From: a candidate division TA06 bacterium SM23_40
Lineage (GTDB): Bacteria; LJUI01; SM1-40
NCBI GenBank assembly: GCA_001303705.1
Contig: LJUI01000105.1
Coordinates: 1 to 8,719 of the forward strand
DNA length: 8,719 nt
Reading direction: 5' to 3'
The translations under genes and the position numbers were made by a program. A model generated the notes under the pieces. It worked only from the letters and a program-made list of their open reading frames with translations, ran no database searches and was not told where the DNA came from. Of the stretch, positions 1 to 6,891 are shown piece after piece (the first letter of the stretch is position 1; each line of letters opens with the position of its first letter).

Positions 1-451
1 ACCGTTTCGTGAGACGGGGGATCTCACCCGCAGTCTCGTACTTGAGAAAGCGCTTCCCCATCCGGAGATGTTCGGGATTGGGGAACCCATACGTGAAATC
101 GTACGCCTCGGTGTAGTAGGCCTCCGCCACCCTGGCTGTGCGAAGAAAGGTCCCGGCCTTCTTCAGGCCCCGCCGGAAGTCGGCCCGGACGGCGAAATCG
201 AACGTGAGGAGTCCCATCTCCTGCCCGTCCCTCACCTTGGTCCTGGAAAGGAGCCCACCCACATGACTGATGATCTGCTCACCCCTGACGCCGAGGACGA
301 TTGCATCCTTGTCAAACCCAGATGGGTTCTCCTTGTTCTTCCACAACCACTGTTCGGGCGTGCGCGACTGGGAGAAGACCTCGTTCATGACATCCGTGAT
401 CTGGATCTCGTCCCCATCCTCATAGCGCCTGACGGCATACTCCTCAGCCAT
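1..451 (-). CDS. GNAT-type N-acyltransferase, N-terminal part (runs off the left edge)
   Basis: This reading frame is open from an ATG at 451 to the left edge, giving 150 residues without a stop, so the C-terminus lies outside the window. It begins MAEEYAVRRYEDGDEIQI and continues through an 'EQWLWKNKENPSG' segment (about 33-45), a strand-rich 'IVLGVRGEQIISHVGG' region (51-66), 'DFAVRADFRRG' (85-95) and 'YGFPNPEHLRMGKRFL' (121-136). This order (R-Y/D-E start, E-W-W-K, V-G-H, D-x-V-R-x-D-x-R, GFPN) is that of the GNAT acetyltransferases often found in surface-polysaccharide clusters, where they are thought to acylate amino-sugars. The start is supported by GAGAGG at 460-465, eight bases upstream, and by an 8-base overlap with the upstream glycosyltransferase, which suggests translational coupling. 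The acyl-CoA loop is not canonical (see findings). The substrate is unknown, and the family call rests on the pattern alone. Confidence 0.8.
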   Translation of the reverse strand, partial: MAEEYAVRRYEDGDEIQITDVMNEVFSQSRTPEQWLWKNKENPSGFDKDAIVLGVRGEQIISHVGGLLSRTKVRDGQEMGLLTFDFAVRADFRRGLKKAGTFLRTARVAEAYYTEAYDFTYGFPNPEHLRMGKRFLKYETAGEIPRLTKR

Positions 452-1643
452 CTCCTTGTCCTCTCGATTGAGGTGGACGTCCGGACACAGTTCGCTTTTT
501 GATCGACCCGACAAGTACATCTCCCGTGCAACCCTCTCGGTCCAGAGGCACTACTCTCCAGTAGTAGGTGTCATCGGGCCAGCCGCATAAGAAGAAATCC
601 GGCAGTCGAAGGTAGGTTCGATCTGTTCTCGTCAAACCCTTGATCATGAAATGAGGCGAATCGGATATCTCAATCAGATACCCCTCGACACCCTCCATCT
701 CGGGCCAGACGATTACGGGATCGCCTTCGATACGGCCATCGACGATTTCGATCGTACGCTCATCGACGATCTTGGGCCTCCTGCGGGGACTCCTTCCGAA
801 GATTTGTCCGATCCGGATAAGGACGCCATCGAGACGGAGTATGATGCGCAGCGCGCCGGATCTCAGCACCCCGAAGTGTTTCCTGAGATAGTACCTCATG
901 CTCCGAAGCAATAGCCGTGATGCTTCTGCGCGATCAGGTGTGCTCTTCAAAGAATGATGGACCACCTCGGCAGATGCCAGAAAATAGAGCCGCCAGCCTG
1001 CCCGACGCATGCGAAGGCTCCAGTCGGTGTCCTCGAAGTAGAGGAAGAAGTTCTCGTCGAGCAGTCCGATATGATCGATCGTGTCCCGACGGACTGACAG
1101 GCAGTGTCCGACAAGCGAATCTACTTCGCAGAACTCCTCCGATAGGAATGTTCTCCAATCAGACCTCCACCGGCGACGGAAAATCGAGTTATGGGGAAAG
1201 ATGCTCCCCAATACGGTGAACTGCCAGATAGCCAACGCCGGTGTGAATGTGTAGGCTGCCCAGAGCTGGAACATCTTCTGCCGGTCGGTCCACGTTCGTA
1301 TCCCGACCGCTCCTGCCTCGGGGTGTTCATCAAGGAACGTGACCACCCGGTCGAGGGCACCGGGAAGGATCTCTGTATCGGAGTTGAGCAACATGATATG
1401 ACGACCACAACTCGGTACTATCGCCTGATTGTTGGCCCTCGCGAATCCGACATTCTCTCGGTTCTCGATCAGCGTTACCTGAGGGAAATCAGACCTCACC
1501 ATTTCGGGGCTGCCGTCGACAGAGGCATTATCAACGACAAGGACCTCGAACTGACACGCATGCTCGCATCCGTAGATCGACTCGAGGCATTTGTGCAGAT
1601 AATCTCTGGTGTTGTAGCTTATGACTATGATCGAGATGTCCAT
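444..1643 (-). CDS. GT2 family glycosyltransferase B with C-terminal fibronectin-III-like extension
   Basis: This 399-residue protein starts MDISIIVISYNTRDYL, the first strand of a GT-A fold. The nucleotide-sugar site is seen as VVDNASVDGS (36-45). The metal-binding DxD-like motif is NSDT (87-90), and the catalytic-acid region is FEDTDWSLRMRRAGW (203-217). After RYYLRKHFG (250-258) comes an amphipathic, arginine-rich helix region (261-290), typical of GT2 enzymes that work at the inner membrane face. Residues about 297-390 form a separate beta-rich domain with 'GYLIEISDSPHF' and 'TYYWRVVPLDREG', a fibronectin-III-like signature. The protein is a paralog of glycosyltransferase A at the other side of the phosphohydrolase array. 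It starts 66 bases after PDE-C with only a weak ribosome site (CAGG) and overlaps the following GNAT gene by 8 bases. It probably adds one sugar to a lipid-linked glycan. Donor and acceptor cannot be read from the sequence. Confidence 0.93.
   Translation of the reverse strand: MDISIIVISYNTRDYLHKCLESIYGCEHACQFEVLVVDNASVDGSPEMVRSDFPQVTLIENRENVGFARANNQAIVPSCGRHIMLLNSDTEILPGALDRVVTFLDEHPEAGAVGIRTWTDRQKMFQLWAAYTFTPALAIWQFTVLGSIFPHNSIFRRRWRSDWRTFLSEEFCEVDSLVGHCLSVRRDTIDHIGLLDENFFLYFEDTDWSLRMRRAGWRLYFLASAEVVHHSLKSTPDRAEASRLLLRSMRYYLRKHFGVLRSGALRIILRLDGVLIRIGQIFGRSPRRRPKIVDERTIEIVDGRIEGDPVIVWPEMEGVEGYLIEISDSPHFMIKGLTRTDRTYLRLPDFFLCGWPDDTYYWRVVPLDREGCTGDVLVGSIKKRTVSGRPPQSRGQGDG
460..465 (-). promoter_or_regulatory. 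Ribosome binding site for the GNAT gene, inside glycosyltransferase B
   Basis: The minus strand reads GAGAGG eight bases before the ATG at 451, within the last codons of glycosyltransferase B. A second purine run, AAGGAG, directly abuts the ATG and is too close to act alone. With the 8-base gene overlap this supports coupled translation. Confidence 0.6.
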
Positions 1644-1709
1644 TTGCCTGACCCGTACATGCTATTTTCACTCTCGACGCCGGGCTCGCTCACCCTGCTC
1701 ACCATGTTG

Positions 1710-3389
1710 TCAGCCCACGTAGCCCAGGCCCTTCAGCCGCTTCCTCACTGCGGCCTCCTCATCTTCGCTGAACACCTGTTCGTCCTCTCTCGCCGACGGC
1801 GCCACATCGGGACGTGACCGCTCCACTGGATACCGCGAGAGATATTCAGGAGAGACCGCCTCGGTCAGGACTCGGCCATCCATATCCTCGGGGATCGGTA
1901 CGCCGGCGAGGTAGAGCAGCGTTGGTGCTACGTCGGTCATGTCGCTCTTCTTCATTTTGATTCCCTGCCGGATGGTCGGGCCGCAGAGCAGGAGAATGCC
2001 GTCCAATCGATGCGTGCCGGTATGCCATCGCTCGACCTCTACCACCCGCGAGCCATGGATAAATTCATTTGCCTTGTATTCGTACCCTCGCATCATGAAT
2101 GTAATGTCCGGAGCCTCATCGGTGTACTCACCATGATACAGATCACCCGGCCTCCACACCTGATCGACCAGCTTCCCTCCATCGTCCGGATCACGCAGTT
2201 GATGTAATTCGGCCTCGAGTACCGCACGCAGTTCCTCGTACTCCTGTCCCGGCTCTACAATCCCCAGCGGCTCGCGCCCGCGGACGTTGAGGAAGATGCC
2301 CTGTTCAGATCGGTGGCCTGCGAACGCCCTCGTACGCGACCAGTCGATCACGGCGGAAATAGAGAGCCCCATCCGACCATCCACAACTCTGCGGTCTGCG
2401 TTAATCTGGCGCAGCACAATGGGATCAAGATAGGGTACGCCGAGCTTCCGCAGCCAGCCGTACGCAGGGAAAGGAAGGCGCCACTTCACAAGCGGCGCGG
2501 CCTTCTTCTTCACCTTCAGCAATCCGAGGTCCCGCAACCACTGGTTCAGAGAGACCGCCTTCGTGTTGGGCCCGAATCCGTGATCGGATACGACGATTAC
2601 GTTTGTCTCGCTGCCCATGCGCTCGATGAGATCCCCCATGAGCCGATCAGTCGCTTCATATACTTCATGTATGGCCTCACCGTACTTATCGCGCAACACT
2701 GGATCGTGGGCCGGATGGCTCTCATCCATGTACTTCCAGAAGAAGTGTTGCACCGGATCGGTCATGATCACGGTCACGACGAGAACATCCAGCTCGTGCC
2801 GTTCCATCAATACGGAAGCAGCTCGTCTCGTTGCCTCGACTCCCCTCTTGAGTGCAGCGAGAAACTCGTCTTTCTCGTCCGTGAACCAGTAGCGAAGATA
2901 ATCAATCCCCTGAAAGAACTCGGGGACCTCCCGCGCCAACAGAGACGCGAGCTCGGGAGGGTGACTGAATACACGGTCCTTGGGGACGAAACCAGGGGGT
3001 TGGGGGACGACGAATCCATTCACCTCCTCCGGAGGATAGGTGAATGGAAGGTTCAGGATCCCGACTCTCCGCCCGGCTCGGCTCAATAGGTTCCACGCGG
3101 TCCGAGCCTTGATCGATGCAGCACTGAGCACCTTCCGTTCGTACCCCGCCGAGGGCGAGCTCACAAACCCAAACACGCCATGCTTTCCCGGATTTTTCCC
3201 CGTCTGAAAAGAAACCCAGGAGGGAGCTGTCACCGGGGGAACGGTGGATCGCAGCTCACCCCACGATCCTTCCCGCATGAGCCGGGCAAAGGTTGGGAGG
3301 CGGCCCGCATCGGCGAGGGGGCGGATAAGACTGAATGTCCCGCCGTCCACGCCTATCACCAACGTCTTGATGGTCGTCCCGCTCGCCAT
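1710..3389 (-). CDS. PDE-C: alkaline-phosphatase-superfamily phosphohydrolase (type I phosphodiesterase / COG3379-like)
   Basis: With the ATG at 3389 the protein has 559 residues. It opens with LVIGVDGGTF, giving metal ligand D15. The nucleophile region is STVPPVTAPSWVSF, with predicted nucleophile T54, followed by GKNPGKHG (64-71). Further metal ligands are D211 and H215 in 'MTDPVQHFFW', D269 and H270 in 'SDHGFGP', and H460 in 'GTHRLDGILLL'. The block around 'NVRGREPLGIVEPGQEYEE' (368-386) and 'APDI' marks the COG3379 group. The tail is acidic and ends KRLKGLGYVG. No signal peptide or membrane segment is seen, so it is likely cytoplasmic. Members of this superfamily cleave or transfer phospho-mono- or diesters using two metal ions; the substrate here is unknown. 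I chose 3389 over the in-frame ATG at 3407 because a perfect AGGAGG lies nine bases upstream of 3389, while 3407 has a purine stretch directly abutting it. It follows PDE-B by 44 bases. Confidence 0.94.
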   Translation of the reverse strand: MASGTTIKTLVIGVDGGTFSLIRPLADAGRLPTFARLMREGSWGELRSTVPPVTAPSWVSFQTGKNPGKHGVFGFVSSPSAGYERKVLSAASIKARTAWNLLSRAGRRVGILNLPFTYPPEEVNGFVVPQPPGFVPKDRVFSHPPELASLLAREVPEFFQGIDYLRYWFTDEKDEFLAALKRGVEATRRAASVLMERHELDVLVVTVIMTDPVQHFFWKYMDESHPAHDPVLRDKYGEAIHEVYEATDRLMGDLIERMGSETNVIVVSDHGFGPNTKAVSLNQWLRDLGLLKVKKKAAPLVKWRLPFPAYGWLRKLGVPYLDPIVLRQINADRRVVDGRMGLSISAVIDWSRTRAFAGHRSEQGIFLNVRGREPLGIVEPGQEYEELRAVLEAELHQLRDPDDGGKLVDQVWRPGDLYHGEYTDEAPDITFMMRGYEYKANEFIHGSRVVEVERWHTGTHRLDGILLLCGPTIRQGIKMKKSDMTDVAPTLLYLAGVPIPEDMDGRVLTEAVSPEYLSRYPVERSRPDVAPSAREDEQVFSEDEEAAVRKRLKGLGYVG

Positions 3390-3398
3390 CGTAGCCTG

Positions 3399-3404
3399 CC
3401 TCCT
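3399..3404 (-). promoter_or_regulatory. Ribosome binding site for PDE-C
   Basis: The minus strand reads AGGAGG here, a full match to the anti-Shine-Dalgarno core, nine bases before the ATG at 3389. It lies inside the first codons that would be read from the alternative ATG at 3407, so it decides in favour of the shorter protein. It is the strongest ribosome site in the window and suggests that PDE-C is translated independently of PDE-B. Confidence 0.8.
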
Positions 3405-3433
3405 CATCCTCTCTTTCTACTACACCGTTTGCC

Positions 3434-5131
3434 CTAGTCGATATACCCGATCGCCCGAAGATGGTCTTTGACTTGCTCCTCCTCCTCACTCGAAAACGAA
3501 CGTTCCGGTGCGGCACGAGTCTCTTCGGGAGGTTCGACGAACTCCGGCTCATGCGACTGCACAAACTCGTCCTCAATCGCCGACACCAGTATCTTCCCGT
3601 CCATATCCTTCGGCACAGGAATACCGAGGAGATAGAGGACAGTAGGTGCAAGGTCGATGATCGAGGCACCCGTTATCGCTGTCCCTCGCTTCACGGGACC
3701 CCCCGACATCGCTAGAATCCCTTCGAGCGTATGGAGGGCAGGGGTCCCGGTAGGAGGATTCTCGAACAGATCATTTCCATCAAGCTCTCCACGAGGATGG
3801 TAGCTCATCTTCCTCGTGGTAAAGGTTATGTCAGGGGCTTCCACCAACAGCGGCCCGCGGTAGATCTCCTCAGGGCGATATGCGCCCTCGATTATCGGCT
3901 CGCCGGTCACAGGATCCCTGAGCTCCTTCAGTCGATCGATCACGCTCTGCCGCGCCGACTCGAATTCGTGCCCGGGCTCGACACACCCCTTCGGCTCCCT
4001 CCCTCGCTGGTTGATCGAAATCGTTTCCTCCCCTCCCTCGAAGCTGGAAAAAGCCCTGGTCCGGGACCAATCGACGCGCTCTTCCGGGCGACAGGGCCGG
4101 AACACCGGGATACCAACGGGCAGGCCCCTCAGCAGGCGCGGCAGGAACCTGCTGATGCTGCGGAAGGGACTCCTTTGTACGATCCTCCCGAGGCTCGTCT
4201 TTCGGTACGAAAGCCGACGCCTCGCTCCGAGCCCGCGCTTCAGCTTCAACAGCCCCTCGTCTATGAGCCATCGGTTGACATAGAAATGTTTGTCGATGGG
4301 CCCGAATCCGTGATCGGAGAGGATGACGACCGTTGTCTCGTCGCCAACGCGCGCCAGCATCTTCCCGATGATCCCATCGACCAGCTCATAACACTGGGAG
4401 ATCACGTCGCCGAGCTTGCCTGCCCACTCCCCGCCCTGCCGCTCATAATCGTCACGCCACATCCTGCCGGCCTGGTGCTGCAGCCGATCCGTGGCCGTAA
4501 AGACCGCCACGAACAGGTCCCATGGATAGCGATCCATCAGATAGAGGACTGCCTCCCCCCTCTTCCGCTCGGTGAAGAAGAGCTGATCGAGAGTATTGAG
4601 AGCGGTGTCGCGCTTGAACGTGGCCATGATGTCATGAAACAGCGGCAGCGTCCCAACCTCGAAGATCAACTCGAGATGCAACGCCGACGGATACGTGAAG
4701 ACGCTCTCCTGGCTGGGGGTCAACAAGCCGGAGACCATCACGCCATTAATGGCCCTCGGCGGGTAGGTCACCGGCACATTGAAGACGTTGACCCGGTTGC
4801 CTGCGGCACTGACGATATCCCACAGTGTCTGGCTGCGCACCCAGTCGGCGTTGATGAGCGGCCTCTCGTAACTGCCGTTCATGCGACGACGAAAGAAGTA
4901 CACGCCATGCTTCCCGGGGTTCTTTCCGGTCATGAATGAGGTCCAGGCAGTCGAGCTCGAAGGGGGGATCGTCGAAAGAAGATCGCCGCGGACCCCCCGT
5001 TCGATCAACCGGCCGATGTTTGGGAGCCTCCCTTCGCACAGAAGCGGGTCGATTACGCGGAACGTACCGCCGTCGATCCCGATGACCAGAACCCTGCGGG
5101 CGGCGGAATCTTGTCTTGCCGGACCGTTCAT
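3434..5131 (-). CDS. PDE-B: alkaline-phosphatase-superfamily phosphohydrolase with strongly basic insert
   Basis: From the ATG at 5131 the product has 565 residues. Metal ligands are visible at D20 (VIGIDGGTF), D215 and H219 (TATDRLQHQ), D273 and H274 (SDHGFGP) and H467 (ALHTLEGIL). The nucleophile region reads STIPPSSSTAWTSF, so the nucleophile is predicted to be S59 instead of the Thr of PDE-C. GKNPGKHG follows at 69-76. The NQRGREPKGCVEPGHEFE block (374-391) and 'EAPDITF' place it close to PDE-C. Residues 293-349 form a very basic stretch (see findings). The tail ends HLRAIGYID. The reading frame stays open to 5248 inside PDE-A, but that extension would precede the conserved first strand and overlap PDE-A, so 5131 was chosen. 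The gap to PDE-A is only 10 bases and the ribosome site is weak (AGG nine bases away), which suggests coupling to PDE-A translation. No export signal is seen and the substrate is unknown. Confidence 0.93.
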   Translation of the reverse strand: MNGPARQDSAARRVLVIGIDGGTFRVIDPLLCEGRLPNIGRLIERGVRGDLLSTIPPSSSTAWTSFMTGKNPGKHGVYFFRRRMNGSYERPLINADWVRSQTLWDIVSAAGNRVNVFNVPVTYPPRAINGVMVSGLLTPSQESVFTYPSALHLELIFEVGTLPLFHDIMATFKRDTALNTLDQLFFTERKRGEAVLYLMDRYPWDLFVAVFTATDRLQHQAGRMWRDDYERQGGEWAGKLGDVISQCYELVDGIIGKMLARVGDETTVVILSDHGFGPIDKHFYVNRWLIDEGLLKLKRGLGARRRLSYRKTSLGRIVQRSPFRSISRFLPRLLRGLPVGIPVFRPCRPEERVDWSRTRAFSSFEGGEETISINQRGREPKGCVEPGHEFESARQSVIDRLKELRDPVTGEPIIEGAYRPEEIYRGPLLVEAPDITFTTRKMSYHPRGELDGNDLFENPPTGTPALHTLEGILAMSGGPVKRGTAITGASIIDLAPTVLYLLGIPVPKDMDGKILVSAIEDEFVQSHEPEFVEPPEETRAAPERSFSSEEEEQVKDHLRAIGYID

Positions 5132-5141
5132 ACGCTGCAGC

Positions 5142-6842
5142 CTAGTTGATGTACCCGAGCCCTCGCAGGCGATCTTTGATCGCCGCAGACTCCTCCTCCG
5201 TGAATTCGCTGACAGCCTGCTCCTCCTCCGACCACTCCACCCGCTCAAACCTTACGGGATATCGTCGCAGGTGGTCCTCCTCCAGGGCCTGCTCAAGGAC
5301 ACTGCCGTCCATATCATCCGGCACGGAAAGGCCGAGCAGATAGAGGATCGTGGGGGCGAGGTCGATGATCCGCGCCCCTTCGATCTCAATACCACTCTTG
5401 ACCCCAGAACCGTGGAGTACAACTAATCCATCGGGTCGATGACACCCCATGTTCCAGTCCTGGAACAGCGGGCGAAACGGGTATCGCGGCACCATCCAGC
5501 ATCCACCGCCCTCTGTCTCGACCACCACGTCGGGTGCAAGGGAAAGGGCGTCACCTGAATAGATCTCCTCCTTCAGGTAGATGCGGCTGATGAGCGGTGC
5601 GTCCGTCATTGGATCCCTCAGTTCCTTCAGGCGTTCCACGAGATACCCGCGGACCCGCTCGTACTCTGCTCCGGGCGCGACGATGCCCCCGCGTTCCCGA
5701 TCGCGTCGATTTACGTAGAACGATTGATGACCTGTCGTCCCCGAGTACGCCTTAACCGTGTCCATTCGCACCAGAGAAGACCATCCAGGATCGCGAAGCC
5801 GCGGAATCCAGACTCCCACACGCCCCATTGCCTGGGGCAAGTGGTCCGCCACGACCTGCATGCCGAGTCTCGCCAACACATCACGGAGCGACTTACGAAT
5901 GAGGACAAGAAATCGACCATCGAGGCGCCGCAACACCGGGAGGCGTTTCGCGAGGCCGATATCGACAAGCCACTGGTTCGAATAGAAGATCCGATTCCAG
6001 GGCCCGAACCCATGATCCGACATAATGATCGTTGTGCATCCCCGCCCGAGAGCCCCAAGGATCTCGCCGATGAGGCCGTCGACATGTACAAGGACATCGC
6101 GCATCACTTCCCCCCCCGGGGTGGCGTCCCATCGCTCCGCTCCGGCCTGCACACCTTCGAAATCTGCCCAGAAGAGGTGCAGCACGCGATCGGTGCTCGT
6201 GAAGACGAGCATAGTCAGATCGGGCTCGAATTCCCTATCGAGATGGATGAGCGTCTCCTTGCGTTTCGTATCGACCCTCATAATCTCCTCTGCAAGACCC
6301 CTCTCGTCAGTGATCCGACATGTGGCGGGAGGGAGCGAGTCCTGGATATCGACGAACCGGTCGTAGTCCGCCTCCACCTCATATCCACCGAGCTCCTGCC
6401 TGAGCTCTTCGATAAGGTGCGGTGGATAGGCAAATGACGCCTCGTCGTCCCTGGGTGTGAGCATGCCCGTGAGCACATACCCATTCACCGGACGCGGTGG
6501 ATAGGTAAACGGGACGTTGATCGTCCCGACACGCTTTCCGCCACGCCCCACAAGATGCTGGACGGTCGCTGATCTGAGGTGGGTGGCGTTGAGCGCAGGC
6601 CGCTTCCCGTTTTCACGCTGGAGGCCACAGAAATCGAAGATGCCGTGCTTCCCGGGGTTCTTGCCCGTCAGGAACGATACCCATGCCGGCCCGGAGAGAG
6701 GAGGTACAGTCGACCTGAGAGGTCCGTGTGATCCCTCCGCGACGAGATGAGCGAGTGTCGGCAGCGCCCCCTCCTCGAGAAGTGGCGACAGAACCCTCCA
6801 CGTCGCGCCGTCCAATCCTATGACAAGTATCCGTCGCTTCAT
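5142..6842 (-). CDS. PDE-A: alkaline-phosphatase-superfamily phosphohydrolase, divergent member of the array
   Basis: With the ATG at 6842 the protein has 566 residues and begins MKRRILVIGLDGATW, giving metal ligand D11. The nucleophile segment STVPPLSGPAWVSF predicts S50, followed by GKNPGKHG (60-67). Other ligands are D218 and H222 (TSTDRVLHLFW), D276 and H277 (SDHGFGP) and H468 (GCHRPDGLVVL). The DLAPTILYLLGLSVPDDMDG segment near the C-terminus, normal for the family, is present. The tail is acidic and ends RLRGLGYIN. It differs from PDE-B and PDE-C where they carry 'RGREP', reading RDRERGG here. A GTG at 6851 is in frame and would add three residues, but AGGTGA at 6848-6853 lies five bases from the ATG and overlaps that GTG, so the ATG is preferred. 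An 83-base gap with a hairpin separates it from glycosyltransferase A. There is no signal peptide or transmembrane segment. The enzyme class is clear; the substrate is not. Confidence 0.93.
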   Translation of the reverse strand: MKRRILVIGLDGATWRVLSPLLEEGALPTLAHLVAEGSHGPLRSTVPPLSGPAWVSFLTGKNPGKHGIFDFCGLQRENGKRPALNATHLRSATVQHLVGRGGKRVGTINVPFTYPPRPVNGYVLTGMLTPRDDEASFAYPPHLIEELRQELGGYEVEADYDRFVDIQDSLPPATCRITDERGLAEEIMRVDTKRKETLIHLDREFEPDLTMLVFTSTDRVLHLFWADFEGVQAGAERWDATPGGEVMRDVLVHVDGLIGEILGALGRGCTTIIMSDHGFGPWNRIFYSNQWLVDIGLAKRLPVLRRLDGRFLVLIRKSLRDVLARLGMQVVADHLPQAMGRVGVWIPRLRDPGWSSLVRMDTVKAYSGTTGHQSFYVNRRDRERGGIVAPGAEYERVRGYLVERLKELRDPMTDAPLISRIYLKEEIYSGDALSLAPDVVVETEGGGCWMVPRYPFRPLFQDWNMGCHRPDGLVVLHGSGVKSGIEIEGARIIDLAPTILYLLGLSVPDDMDGSVLEQALEEDHLRRYPVRFERVEWSEEEQAVSEFTEEESAAIKDRLRGLGYIN

Positions 6843-6847
6843 CTCGC

Positions 6848-6853
6848 TCACCT
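6848..6853 (-). promoter_or_regulatory. Ribosome binding site for PDE-A
   Basis: The minus strand reads AGGTGA, matching the anti-Shine-Dalgarno complement, five bases before the ATG at 6842. It overlaps the possible GTG start at 6851, which itself has no site upstream, and so favours the ATG. Confidence 0.7.
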
Positions 6854-6891
6854 GTCATCGAGACCATAGACGATATGATAGTGGATGCCCG

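Noticed and set aside
68-502. Plus-strand open frame of 144 codons near the left edge
   Set aside because: The minus strand here encodes the GNAT pattern in a frame that overlaps glycosyltransferase B with a good ribosome site. The plus frame shows no family features.
1685-1703. Two copies of GCTCACC, nine bases apart, after PDE-C, with a 10-base match to the PDE-A ribosome-site region
   Set aside because: It is too short and too simple to call a repeat or operator. No start codon follows at a useful distance, and there is no further copy in the window.
2313-3089. Plus-strand open frame of 258 codons opposite PDE-C
   Set aside because: No domain pattern is visible, and it mirrors a conserved gene on the other strand. 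The similar frames at 5724-6437 and 1191-1817 are rejected for the same reason.
3731-4939. Plus-strand open frame of 402 codons opposite PDE-B
   Set aside because: It has no recognisable motif and a composition rich in Pro, Arg and His, as expected for an antisense shadow. The opposite strand encodes a complete, motif-bearing enzyme.
5132-5248. A longer N-terminus for PDE-B, adding 39 residues
   Set aside because: It lies inside PDE-A, is Arg/Ser-rich shadow sequence, and precedes the conserved first strand that should sit near the N-terminus.
1710-6842. Sulfatase identity for the three AP-superfamily proteins
   Set aside because: The formylglycine motif (C/S-x-P-x-R) is absent at the nucleophile position. 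The GKNPGKHG block and metal-ligand spacing fit the phosphodiesterase/COG3379 branch instead.
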